Assembly: GCA_025463965.1 (NCBI GenBank) | Contig: JAODBN010000337.1 | Span: forward strand, 1-32,530 | DNA: 32,530 nt | Reading direction: 5' to 3' | From: Acidimicrobiaceae bacterium | GTDB lineage: Bacteria; Actinomycetota; Acidimicrobiia; Acidimicrobiales; Bog-793 | Part shown: in pieces, positions 16,484-25,800 of the stretch | Numbering within the stretch: position 1 is the first letter of the stretch | Layout of the letters: every line of letters begins with the position of its first letter | The notes under the pieces: generated by a model | Database searches by the model: none | What the model saw: the letters and a program-made list of their open reading frames with translations, nothing else | Told to the model about the DNA's origin: nothing | Translations under genes and position numbers: made by a program

Positions 16484-17391
16484 TCACCCAGGTGAGTCGT
16501 CAGCTGGGCCACGAGATCGTGCTGAACGTCCATCTCGTGATCGGTAGTGAGATTTCCGTGCTCGTAGACAGCGGGATCGCGGACATGGGAGGAGAGATCC
16601 TCTCGATGATCGACGCGACGTCCGCCGGTCGCTCGGCGGTGCGCTTCATCGTCAATACCCACAGCCACCACGATCACATGGGGGCGAACGGCCTACTGAA
16701 AGCGGAGCTCGGCTGCATCGTCGCGGCACCTCCGGCCTTGGCACACTGGCACCGCGACTTCGACCGGCACCTCGCCGAGTTCACCGACCCGGCCGACGCC
16801 GGAGTCGTCATACCGCCAGTCGAGCTCGCCGAGCTTCGCTCGACCCTCGACCGTGAGCACTCGGTCGAGCTCCATCTCGGCGACGGCTCGGAGATCGACC
16901 TCGGGGGCGACGTGCTGCTTCGCTGCATTGAGCTGCCGGGGCATGTCCGAGGCGAGGTCGGCTTCCTCGAGGCGAGCTCCGGGACGCTGATCATCGGGGA
17001 TGTGCTCATCGGGCTTGACTGGCCGTTCTTCCACGGATACGTGGATACGGCGCTGATGCGAGGGTCTCTCGAGCGACTTGACCAGCACCTGCGTTCCGGC
17101 GCCGTTTTGGCCGTCCGGCCCGCCCATTACCCGGTGATGACTGCGAAGGAGGCCACGGCGGTGGTGCACCGGATCATGAGCACCGTCGAGGAGATCGCTG
17201 CCGAGACGGAAATCGCCGCGCGGTCGCTTGGGTCGTTCTCCGCCCGCCAGATGCGCGACCGGCTGTGCGAGCGCTTCGGCAAGGCGAAGGACTTCCGCGC
17301 TCTCGCCGTGGCGAACGCCCATCTGCTCGATCTAGTCGGCCAGGGCCAGCTCCGGGCGCTCGCTGGCGGCCGGTACGAACTCTCAACCTGA
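16480..17391 (+). CDS. Metallo-beta-lactamase-fold hydrolase
   Basis: A 303-residue metal hydrolase. TTG 16480 is firmly placed by AGGAGG at 16468-16473, six bases upstream, and overlaps the MFS stop. The metal motif THSHHDH gives His61, His63, Asp65 and His66; further ligands are His155 (LPGHVRGE), Asp174 (IIGDVLIGLD) and His216 (RPAHYP). The C-terminal part (about 222-303) is helical with a winged-helix look, as in SoxH/LACTB2-like and thioesterase-like relatives. No signal peptide. It may hydrolyse a thioester or lactone released by the preceding enzymes. It is the last gene of the operon. Confidence 0.88.
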   Translation: MITQVSRQLGHEIVLNVHLVIGSEISVLVDSGIADMGGEILSMIDATSAGRSAVRFIVNTHSHHDHMGANGLLKAELGCIVAAPPALAHWHRDFDRHLAEFTDPADAGVVIPPVELAELRSTLDREHSVELHLGDGSEIDLGGDVLLRCIELPGHVRGEVGFLEASSGTLIIGDVLIGLDWPFFHGYVDTALMRGSLERLDQHLRSGAVLAVRPAHYPVMTAKEATAVVHRIMSTVEEIAAETEIAARSLGSFSARQMRDRLCERFGKAKDFRALAVANAHLLDLVGQGQLRALAGGRYELST

Positions 17392-17400
17392 ACGGCGTGT

Positions 17401-17440
17401 GCAAGCCGACGTACTGATCCCACCGGCAATCGGTGCTTGC
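17401..17440 (+). terminator. Hairpin after the last gene of the catabolic operon
   Basis: GCAAGCCGA (17401-17409) pairs with TCGG and CTTGC (17430-17440) with a two-base bulge, beginning nine bases after the hydrolase stop. No T-tract follows. Its position fits an operon-end structure, but strength as a terminator is uncertain. Confidence 0.3.
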
Positions 17441-17645
17441 GGCCAACCGGTCCGCCAGGGGCAGTGACGAAAGGACTGCTAGAGCGGAGGCAGAGTGGGC
17501 ACCGGTCAGGCCCGTCATCACGTCGGCTGCGCCATGCGCCCGACGGCAGTTCTCTGACGGGGCTAAACGCTGTCGGTAGAGCGCGCGCGGCGCTCGGCGC
17601 CAGTTCGTGGCGCATCTTCCCGGGCAGGAGGGGTAGAGATAACGG

Positions 17646-18086
17646 GTGATTGACGAGCCCGACGAACGAGGGGTGCGCAGACGCTCTCGCATCTCCTACC
17701 GCACCCAGAACCTGTCGACGTCGAGCAGCCTCCTGCACCGGATCGACCACGCCACGTCGTTGTCCGGAGTGGCGGTGGGCTTCGCCCTGGCGTTGGTGGC
17801 GGCAATCGCGCTCGGGTGGGCACTCGGCTTCCCGACCCGCTGGGTCAACGGCTTTGAGATCAGTGCCTCGGCGGTGACCCTCCTCATGGTGTTCGTGATC
17901 CAACACACCCAGGCGCGAGAGCAGGCCTCGACCCAGCGCAAGCTCGACGAGCTGATTCGGGCGCTCCCTGGTGCGTCGGAGAAGCTGATGATGCTTGAGG
18001 AGGCTCCGAAGAACGTCCTGCAAGAGGTCGAGGACGACCAGCGGGAAGTTCGGTCTGACCTGGTCGCCGATGAGCCGAGCCCCTGA
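17646..18086 (+). CDS. Low-affinity iron permease-like membrane protein
   Basis: A 146-residue protein with two membrane helices (about 40-62 and 70-86). The segment VTLLMVFVIQHTQAREQAST followed by KLDELIRA is the hallmark of the PF04120 'low affinity iron permease' family, where the helix end QHTQ(N/A)R and the cytoplasmic KLDELI helix are conserved. GTG 17646 lies 12 bases after AGGAGGGG (17626-17633), a slightly long spacing. The acidic C-terminal tail is probably cytoplasmic. Despite the family name, bacterial members have no proven iron transport role, so the function is open. It seems to be a single-gene unit. Confidence 0.75.
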   Translation: MIDEPDERGVRRRSRISYRTQNLSTSSSLLHRIDHATSLSGVAVGFALALVAAIALGWALGFPTRWVNGFEISASAVTLLMVFVIQHTQAREQASTQRKLDELIRALPGASEKLMMLEEAPKNVLQEVEDDQREVRSDLVADEPSP

Positions 18087-18191
18087 GTCGGAGGATTCCA
18101 CGATTGCTCCTCGGCGCGACGTAGCGAACCCGAGCCCGGCAGTACAGGTTCCGATCCGGCGCTCGGCGCGAAGGCCCGGCGGCGGTGGCCT

Positions 18192-18434
18192 CTACTGGGC
18201 CTTTGGGCCGGCGTGTTCGGTGCCGGTGAGCTGGCGGAGGAACTGGTGACAGCGAGCGGCACGCTCGGAGTCCTGTTCCATGACCTCGCGCACGAACTTG
18301 GCAACGTCGTCCAGGCCCGCGTTCTCCGCGTCCCGAACGTATTGCCCGTAGTCATGCCCGGCTTTCAAGGAAAAGTACTGAATCGCCACCAGGTCGTAGA
18401 AGACGTCTTCGAAACCTGTCTCGCCTGTCGCCAT
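18192..18434 (-). CDS. Small helical protein of unknown function
   Basis: An 80-residue soluble protein. ATG 18434 has a strong AAAGGAGG ribosome site five bases upstream on the minus strand, good evidence that it is translated. The sequence is almost all helix-forming and acidic, with a block running from VFYDLVAIQYFSLKAGHDYG to AENAGLDDVAKFVREVMEQ, then SERAARCHQFLRQL. The regularly spaced Tyr, His, Asp and Glu residues recall a half ferritin-like helix pair, but no metal motif is certain. I have an impression of similar small actinobacterial proteins but cannot name a family. Confidence 0.65.
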   Translation of the reverse strand: MATGETGFEDVFYDLVAIQYFSLKAGHDYGQYVRDAENAGLDDVAKFVREVMEQDSERAARCHQFLRQLTGTEHAGPKAQ

Positions 18435-18659
18435 GGTCGCCTCCTTTTCGCTCGGGCAGGATCCCGCCCACTTCGCCGCCTACCCACCGGCGCGCCGAGC
18501 CAGACGGAGCCGGCCGTGGCCGCCGCTTGTGGGAGGGGCGACGCCCAATTCGCACCGGTTCGGACCGGCTTCGGGAGTTAGTGCACCCGCCGAATTCGGG
18601 GCATCGCATGGTGCTCGGCGCGGCGGCACCGAGACCGCCACGCCGCGAACTTGCGCCGC

Positions 18660-18827
18660 TTACGTGTGATTGGTCACAGGCTGTCCGCTTCCTGGGCCTC
18701 CGCTGTTCGTATTGGTCGGCGTGGGATTAGAGCAGGCCGAGCAGCCCAGGACGAGCGCCACGGTGGCAACGAGTACTCCAACACGTCGATGGACTCGCCG
18801 TGAGGCCATGAATAGCGGGACGCTCAT
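18660..18827 (-). CDS. Possible small lipoprotein
   Basis: A 55-residue product: a basic N-terminus (SRRVHRR), a hydrophobic stretch (VGVLVATVALVLG), then Cys29 in a lipobox-like VLGC, and a short Thr/Asn/Gly/Pro-rich tail. This is the layout of a small exported lipoprotein. The ribosome site is weak (GGGAAG about 10 bases upstream of ATG 18827) and a longer reading from 18860 is possible. No family is recognised. It may be spurious. Confidence 0.4.
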   Translation of the reverse strand: MSVPLFMASRRVHRRVGVLVATVALVLGCSACSNPTPTNTNSGGPGSGQPVTNHT

Positions 18828-18860
18828 CGCACGGACGCTTCCCACTGGCACGCCGGCCAA

Positions 18861-19503
18861 AACAGCCTGGCCGGGTGGTCTGATTGGACTACGGACCCAG
18901 CAACTGCGCCATGTAGGCGCACCTCACCGCGTTATCCCGGTAGCGGCCCACCAACGCCAGCCGGGAACTGAGCCGCACTGTTCGTCCCGGACTCCAGCAC
19001 TGTGGATACCGACACCCCAGCGCAGCACTGCGGGCGTCGCTAGCAACGGTCGTCGGCGGTCGCGCGGCGGTCGCGCCCCACGGGACCGGTGCCCTCGCTC
19101 ATGCAAGCGGAGGTCAGCGACAGCATCCATGACGGGGTTAGTCCACGAGGAGCGTGGGGCAGAGCGCGGCTAGCCCGCCGCCACTGCACGGGGAGCAGCG
19201 GAGAAGGGGAACTCTGCGATGGACCCGAGAATCTATGGGACGAGGACTCGATCGGCTAGTGATTGCCAAACGACCGGCTTGAGTCGCGCGGGGCCTAGGA
19301 GCTAGCTGCCCTTGCAGAGCAGCACGAGTCGGCGCTGACCCGCGAGCTCGTCCCAACCTTTCCATAGGGGGCGCCCCATCGGCGTCCCTCAATTCTCTGA
19401 GTGCGCTCGTGCACCGGGTGAAGGTTGCTCTTCACAAAGATCTATTGATGGCGCGCTCGCCTCCGCGAGACGCCGCTCGCTTCACCAGATTCAAGGAGAG
19501 CTC
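18861..19503. other. Intergenic region of about 640 bases without a convincing gene
   Basis: Reading frames here give Arg/Ser/Pro-rich products with no family resemblance and no ribosome sites. The stretch includes an 11-base tandem duplication (19054-19075) and, near its end, a 6-bp-arm hairpin, GTGAAG and CTTCAC, at 19418-19435 upstream of the glycosyltransferase gene. I see nothing else in it. Confidence 0.45.
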
Positions 19504-20706
19504 GTGCTATGCCGCTCCGCAACCCATGCGCCCGCCCCGGGAGTGAGGCTGCGCCACCCGAGCGACGTTTATCTGATGGCTAGTGCTCGCCGGTTGGGCT
19601 TCCAGACTCGATGCCGGCCGCGTTCAGCCGTAGATGTGAATCCACCAAGTCCGGCGAGCATGGCAGCAACGCCGTTCAGTTATATCTTGCCGCTTGCCAC
19701 GAATGCAGCGATTCGGGAGCCGGCCTTCACCGACTACTTGAGCGCGATCGGAGGCAAGAGCGAGCTCATCGTCGTCGATGACTCGCCTCCTGAGGTGTTC
19801 GAGGAACACCACCGTATGTGGGGCGCCCTCTGCCTTCATGTACGTCCTTACGGTGACATGCCGGCAGGCAAGGTCGCCAACGTCATGACCGGTGTACGCC
19901 TCGCCCACCATGACCGGGTGGTCATCGCCGACGATGACGTCCGCTACGAGTCGGAGATCTACGAGATCGTCAGATTGCTGGACGATGCGGATGTTGTCCG
20001 TCCGCAGAACTACTTCTTCCCCGTTCCGTGGCACGCGGCCTGGGATTCCTCCCGCTCATTGCTAGCCCGTCTGTATGGTGGGGACTGGCCTGGCACCCTC
20101 GGCATCAGGCGCAGCACGCTTCTTCGTGCGGGCGGTTACGCCAGCGATGTGTTGTTCGAGAACTACGAATTGTGCAAGACGATCGAAGCAGTCGGCGGAC
20201 GGCATCTTGTCGCCAGCGATGTCTTCGTCCGGCGGATTCCACCGACGACGGACCACTTTGTTCACCAGCGTGTCAGGCAGGCCTATGACGAACTGGCTCG
20301 GCCGTGGCGCTTCATTCCTTTTCTGGCCGTGCTCCCGGGACTTGGTGCCCTAGTCCTGTTCGGGAGGCGACGCCTTGCGGGCCTGAGCTTGGTGGCAAGT
20401 GCTTCGGGCTTGGTACTTGCGGCAGAGGTCGGCCGGCGCCGGGGTGGCGCGTCGCGGTACTTCCCGCTTCGCAGTTCGTTAACTGCGCCGTTGTGGGTGC
20501 TCGAGCGCTCAGCCTGCGTCTGGCTGGCCCTCGGCGCCCGCACCATCGGGGGGGTGCGGTATCGGGGCAGGCGCGTTCGCCGAGCAGCGTTACCGCCCAC
20601 CGAGCGACGAGCAAGGCTCCGCGCTGCTCAACAGTGCGCCCCTGGAGCGGACCTGTTGCTCGCAGACAGCCAAAGCAGCGTTCTTAGTCAATTGATAAGG
20701 AGGTAG
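19504..20706 (+). CDS. Glycosyltransferase family 2 membrane protein
   Basis: A GT-A-fold glycosyltransferase that moves a sugar from a nucleotide donor. GTG 19504 has AAGGAG (19493-19498) five bases upstream; the conserved part begins only at about residue 53 (MAATPFSYILPLATN, ATG 19660), so the first 52 basic residues may not be real. The fold shows ELIVVDDSPPE (about 87-97), the metal motif VVIADDDVRYE (DDD at 143-145) and a later acceptor region FENYELCKTIEAVGG. The stretch HQRVRQAYDELARPWRF stands where QxxRW-type motifs occur. Two C-terminal membrane helices (FIPFLAVLPGLGALVLF and LAGLSLVASASGLVLA) anchor it. It is four bases ahead of the di-iron enzyme gene, so the two are coupled. Confidence 0.83.
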   Translation: MLCRSATHAPAPGVRLRHPSDVYLMASARRLGFQTRCRPRSAVDVNPPSPASMAATPFSYILPLATNAAIREPAFTDYLSAIGGKSELIVVDDSPPEVFEEHHRMWGALCLHVRPYGDMPAGKVANVMTGVRLAHHDRVVIADDDVRYESEIYEIVRLLDDADVVRPQNYFFPVPWHAAWDSSRSLLARLYGGDWPGTLGIRRSTLLRAGGYASDVLFENYELCKTIEAVGGRHLVASDVFVRRIPPTTDHFVHQRVRQAYDELARPWRFIPFLAVLPGLGALVLFGRRRLAGLSLVASASGLVLAAEVGRRRGGASRYFPLRSSLTAPLWVLERSACVWLALGARTIGGVRYRGRRVRRAALPPTERRARLRAAQQCAPGADLLLADSQSSVLSQLIRR

Positions 20707-20709
20707 GAA

Positions 20710-21738
20710 GTGCGCATCCCAGCGCTCGACACCGTCGTGGGCGTTCAGTTACCGCAAGCTCGGGGTCCCTTGACCGAGCGACTCTTTTCCCATCTACGAA
20801 GACCTCCTCACCGGTTCTGGTGGGAGCCGAAGCCCGCTTCGGCGTCCGAAGACGATCTTCAACTTGCCCTCTATTGCTGCTACGAGCTCCACTACGGAGG
20901 CCTTCCTGGTGTTGATCCGGACTGGGAGTGGGCTCCCTCCCTGCTCGAAGTGCGCGCCGCGTTAGAGAGGTATATGGAGGCGGACCTGCGAGCACGTGTC
21001 GGACCGATCAATGCTGATCCGAACACGGTGGTCGACGACTTGTGGACTTACGCGACCTCGGGCGGCGGGCCGTCGCTTTCTGGATGGGTAGCCGACTACG
21101 CAACCCTTGAGCACGTACGCGAACTCGCCAAGCACCGCTCGGCCTATCAGCTAAAGGAAGCGGACCCGCACACGTGGGCTATCCCGCGGCTGACGGGCGA
21201 TGCCAAGGCTGTCCTGGTGGCAATTCAAGCGGACGAATACGGCAATGGGGTGGCAAGCGAGATGCATTCCTCGCTGTTCGCGGACACGATGGATTGTCTC
21301 GGGCTCCAAACGCAGCCAAACGCGTACCTCGACGAAATTCCCGGCTTTACCCTTGCTACCGTCAACCTCATCAGCTTGCTTGGCCTCAAGCGTCGCCTCC
21401 GCGCTGCCCTGGTAGGCCACCTCGCTCTGTTTGAGATGACTTCCACCGGACCCATGGGTCGCTACGCCCGGGGATTGGAGCGACTGGGAGTTCCGGCCCG
21501 TGGCCGACGCTTCTACGACGTCCATGTCGAAGCAGACGAGCTACACCAATATCTTGCAAGCGAGGGAATGGTCGCCCACTTGGTCCGTATGGACCCGCAC
21601 CTGGCGGCCGATGTTCGTTTTGGAGCGCTCGCGCTGTCTGCGGTGGAGAGTCATTTCACCGAGGAAGTGCTGGGTCGCTGGTTGGCCGGCGGAACCTCGT
21701 TGCGACCATCGGAGGAACTCGGTCTCAGGGCGCCCTGA
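20710..21738 (+). CDS. Haem-oxygenase-like di-iron/iron redox enzyme (HDO superfamily)
   Basis: A 342-residue protein of the 'iron-containing redox enzyme' group (PF14518-like). GTG 20710 follows AAGGAGG (20697-20703) at ideal spacing. Candidate iron ligands appear in the expected order: Glu59 and His61 (YELHYGG), Glu176 (QADEYGNG) with His186, His237 and Glu242 (GHLALFEM), and an H-x3-D-x2-H motif, His272, Asp276 and His279 (DVHVEADELHQ). Characterised relatives (UndA, BesC, SznF, CADD types) use O2 to cleave C-C bonds, desaturate or N-oxygenate. Its substrate is unknown. Coupling to a membrane glycosyltransferase suggests modification of a glycosylated lipid or metabolite. Confidence 0.82.
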   Translation: MRIPALDTVVGVQLPQARGPLTERLFSHLRRPPHRFWWEPKPASASEDDLQLALYCCYELHYGGLPGVDPDWEWAPSLLEVRAALERYMEADLRARVGPINADPNTVVDDLWTYATSGGGPSLSGWVADYATLEHVRELAKHRSAYQLKEADPHTWAIPRLTGDAKAVLVAIQADEYGNGVASEMHSSLFADTMDCLGLQTQPNAYLDEIPGFTLATVNLISLLGLKRRLRAALVGHLALFEMTSTGPMGRYARGLERLGVPARGRRFYDVHVEADELHQYLASEGMVAHLVRMDPHLAADVRFGALALSAVESHFTEEVLGRWLAGGTSLRPSEELGLRAP

Positions 21739-22002
21739 CGATAGCCAGCGACTCGCGAGACTGGGGCGGCTTGACGCTCTACGACGTCGCGACCCTCACG
21801 ACCGCGCGGTGACGCGGATGGGAGCGAGCACAGAGCGGTCAAAGGACCCCGGTATCCGTCCCATGGAGTCGATCGGGGCCTCGTTAACGGTGAACGTGAC
21901 CTCCTTTCGCCTACCTAGATTTACTTCTATGGCGATCCTCGATGACGGCGACCGGCTCTGCGCCGGCCCGGCGGTCACGTCCCCCTCGGCAGGTGCCGAT
22001 CG

Positions 22003-22683
22003 GTGGCCGTCATGAGCGGCGGTGACGGTGAGGTCCTGCACGGCGGCCACCAGGAAGACCCAGAAGAAACGACGGAACAGGTCTGGGAGCGGCTGTACAC
22101 CGAGCGGGGCCAGCGGTGGTCAGGTCGCCCCAACCAACGCCTCGTCGAGGTCGCCGGCGAATTCACGCCTGGTCGAGCCCTAGACCTGGGCTGCGGAGAG
22201 GGTGGCGATTCCGTGTGGCTGGCCCAGCGGGGCTGGGCGGTGACCGCCGTCGACGTTTCTCCGACGGCGCTGGGCCGGCTGACTGCGCAGGCCGAATCCG
22301 CGGGCGTGGCCGATCGCATCGCCGCGATCTGCATCGACCTGGCCACGGCGTTCCCGGACGTTCCCGACGGAGGGTGGCACCTCGTGTCGGCTCAGTTCTT
22401 CCAAAGCACCCTCGCGTTGCCCCGTACGGCCATCCTGCGCCGGGCGGCAGCCGCTGTCGCCCTAGGCGGGCTGCTGCTCGTCGTGGACCACGGCGAAGCA
22501 CCGCCTTCGTCCAACCACCACGACGTTGTCTTCCCCACCGTGGAGGAAACGCTCGCCGAGCTCGCCCTCCCGTCCGACGCTTGGTCGCCCGTGCGGGTGG
22601 AGCGGTCCACAAGGGAATCCGAGGGCCCCGATGGCCAGCGCGTCGAGTTCGTCGACAATGTCCTCGCCCTGCGACGCGTATGA
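22003..22683 (+). CDS. Class I SAM-dependent methyltransferase
   Basis: A 226-residue methyltransferase of the small TehB/thiopurine-like group. Motif I, ALDLGCGEGGDSVWLA (about 59-74), binds S-adenosylmethionine; TAVDVSPTAL (about 81-90) is motif II. The N-terminal segment VWERLYTERGQRWSGRPN is typical of actinobacterial members, in which the WSG-RPN stretch lids the site. The start is uncertain: GTG 22003 or ATG 22012, neither with a strong ribosome site. It lies 264 bases after the di-iron enzyme gene on the same strand, and whether it belongs to that unit is unclear. The acceptor is unknown. Confidence 0.85.
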   Translation: MAVMSGGDGEVLHGGHQEDPEETTEQVWERLYTERGQRWSGRPNQRLVEVAGEFTPGRALDLGCGEGGDSVWLAQRGWAVTAVDVSPTALGRLTAQAESAGVADRIAAICIDLATAFPDVPDGGWHLVSAQFFQSTLALPRTAILRRAAAAVALGGLLLVVDHGEAPPSSNHHDVVFPTVEETLAELALPSDAWSPVRVERSTRESEGPDGQRVEFVDNVLALRRV

Positions 22684-22801
22684 ACCCGTAATCGTTGGGC
22701 TGCTGACAGCGCTGTTCGCCGCCTCGGATGGGCGCGAATCACCTCACAATCACCTGCCACATCGACAGCGTTATCTCACCGCAGAGGCGGGACGGTCGTC
22801 G

Positions 22802-25800
22802 CTACTCTTTCACGACCGTCGAGGCTCGTGGAGTGATATTGCCATGTCGGTGCAGCGTTCTGCTTTCAGCCTGCTCGCGCGTCCAGTGCAGGAGCTCGAC
22901 GCTCCCTACCGCGGAAAGCGGCTCGACATCCGCGTCCAGACCAGCATCCAGTACTTCAAGCCGAAGCAATGGTGAGACACCGTGCAGTCGGACCCGATCG
23001 GCACCCAACTCTTTTGCTCTGGCAATGAATGCGGCGCCCGCTTCGACAACCGTGGACTCCGGAAGCCCCGGATACAGCTCGTCCGCTGAAAGCAACAGTG
23101 CGGTTCGGAGCTCGAGCGCGATGCCCAGGGCCACGGCAAGCGCCACGGGATCCGGCGGGGACCCAAGGCGAAGCGCGACGCGTTGGAGCGGGCGCAACCG
23201 GAAGATGTTGCTCTCGGCGCAAAGCGCCGTCGGGTCTTCGCCTTCCACTCGGTGACGCCAATCGCGAATGGCCAAGTCGAGTTCGTCGGCGGCCACGGCC
23301 GGCTCCATGGTGGTCCATGCTCCAAGTGAACCTACGTAGTGCGGTCCACCGGTCTTGGCGCCGCTCCCGATGCTCGAGCGCTTCCAGCCACCAAAGGGCT
23401 GGCGTCGGACAATGGCACCGGTGGTATGTCGGTTCACGTACGCGTTGCCGACTTCGACACGCTCGAGCCAGTAGTCCGCTTCCCGGTGGTCCAGCGTTTG
23501 GATGCCGCCGGTGAGCCCGTAGGCGGGCATGTTCTGAAGGTGGATCGCCTCGTCAAGGTTTTCCGCGCGCATGAGGCCGAGTGCCGGCCCGAAGCACTCG
23601 GTGAGGTGGAACTCGCTCCCCGGCGCGATGCCGAGCTTCACGCCGGGACTCCACAGGTGCGGGTTCTCCCCCACCTGGGTCGGGCGGACCAGCCACTTCT
23701 CGCCTGGAGAAAGCTCCGTCAGGGCGCGGGCCAGCGGCCCCTCAGGCGGCCGGATCAGCGGACCGACCTCGCTCGCCATCTCCCAGGCGGGCCCTACCCG
23801 CAGGCTTCGCACGGCATCGGCAAGCCGCGTGCGAAAATGCGGGTCGTCGTAGAGGGAGGACTCAACGATCGCCAGGCTCGCGGCCGAGCACTTCTGGCCG
23901 GCGTGCGAGAAGGCCGACCGGAGCAGGTCCCGGATGGCGTCGTCCTGGTCTGCCGCCGCGGTGATGACCATGGCGTTCTTGCCGCTGGTCTCGGCGTGCA
24001 GCTTTAGCGTCGGCTTCCATTCGAGGAAGCGCCGCCCGGTCTCGAAGGCGCCCGTGAGGATGACCGCGTCGACGTCGTCGTGGGCGATGAGGCGCCGGCC
24101 GACCTCGTCATCCGCGGTAGGCACGAATTGGAGCAGGTCTCGAGGCACACCGGCCGACCAGCAACTGCAGGCCAGCGTCCACGCTGTGAGCACCGATTCC
24201 GGCGCAGGCTTGAGGATGACTGCCCCTCCCGCTGCCAGTACCGCGAAGACCCCGCCTGCGGGGATGGCGAACGGGAAGTTCCAAGGGGGCGCCAGCACCA
24301 CTACGTCGTAGGGATCGAATCGGTACTTAGGGAGCCGCGTATCGAGCTCAAGCGCTCGATCGCCGTAGTAGCGGGCGAAGTCGATCGCCTCGGACACCTC
24401 CGGGTCGGCCTCGCCGACCGTCTTTCCCGCGTCGTGTGCCATAACGGCGATGGCGCGGCCGCGGTCGGAGACAATGCTCGCCGCAGCCCGATACAGGACC
24501 TCCCGGCGTTCGGAAGCAGTCCGGGAGCGCCAGACCGCGCCGGCGCGCTTAGCCGAGGCAACGGCGCGCTCCACCGTCGCGAGGTCGGCCTGCACGTAAC
24601 GGTAGAGCGGAGAAGCCGGAGCCGAGGGATCGATCCCGGTCCCACTCGCCGGCTCCTTGACGCTCTCACCGTCAACAACGGCAGGAACCGGCTCGCCCGG
24701 CGGCTTCCAGCTCAGCAAATGGTTGGCAAGCCAGCGGCGGTTGCGCTCCAGGGTGAAGTCGGTGTCCGGCTCGTTGCGGAACGCGCCCGCTTCGGAACCG
24801 TGGGCCGACCTTGCCCGGCCGGAAGCACCCGTAGCTCGGGGGCGGCCGAGCGCAGCCTGCTTCCCCGTCTCGTCCCCGGCGGGAAGTTCCTCGGCGGCAC
24901 GGTCCTGACTGCGCCGGGGCGGTCCGATCGGCAGTCGCCGGGCGGCCACTGCCGCCTCGAAGCGCGCCCGCTCGCGTGTCCAAGTCGGCGTCCCCGGATG
25001 GAGGTCGAACAGATGGGCGAGGAAGTTCTCCGGCGCGGTGTTCTCGTCGAATCGACGCACGAGATAGGCGACCGCCGACTCGAACTCGTCTCGCCGGACG
25101 ACCGGAGCGTAGAGAAGAAGGCCGCCGGCGAGGCGGCTTGTCGCCAGTGCCAGCGGCTCGGCCATGCCCTCGAGCATCTCCACCTCGACCGCGTCGCGCC
25201 GACCGGCCGCCTCCCGACGCACCAGTGCCCAACCGACGTCGAACAGGTTGTGGCTGGCGACGCCCACGCGCAGGGCTCCGGCATTCGCCGGGTCGAGTGC
25301 CAAGTCGAGGAGGCGCTTGTAGTTGGCGTCGACGTCCTCCTTGTGCTGGAACGGTGCCTGCTGCCAGCCCTGCAGCTCCGCTTCCACGCGCTCCATCGCC
25401 AAATTCGCGCCCTTGACGATGCGTACCTTGATCGCGCTCCCGTGGCGAGCATGTCGCTCCCTGGCGTAGGTGCAGAGACGCGCGAGCGCCGGATAGGAGT
25501 CCGGGAGATAGGCCTGAAGCACGATGCCCGCGTCGAGGCCCGTGAGGTCAGGCTCTGAGAGCAGTGTCGTGAAGGCGTCCACGGTGAGCTGGAGGTCGCG
25601 GTACTCCTCCATGTCGAGGTTGACGAACTTCGGTGGGTCGTAGCGTGCGGCCGAGGCGTAGATGGTGCGAAGCCGCTCGATGATTCGCTGCAGGCTGTGC
25701 TCATAGGCCAGGACGTCGAGGCGCGAGCAGATCGAGGTGATCTTCACCGACACGTAGTCGACCTCGGGTCGCTCGATGAGCTCGATCACTCGCTCGGTGC

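Noticed and set aside
19054..19075. Two tandem copies of an 11-base unit
   Set aside because: Only two copies in non-coding DNA, with no sign of function.
21739..22002. Searched for a CDGSH-type iron-sulfur gene after the di-iron enzyme, since such pairs are known
   Set aside because: No CDGSH motif or cysteine pattern is found on either strand in this gap.
22706..22715. 10-bp palindrome ACAGCGCTGT between the convergent methyltransferase and putA genes
   Set aside because: It has no loop or T-tract to act as a terminator and is short enough to occur by chance.
24080..25558. 492-codon open frame antisense to putA
   Set aside because: It lies fully opposite the well-conserved PutA domains and has an Arg-rich product without family resemblance, a usual by-product of GC-rich codon use.
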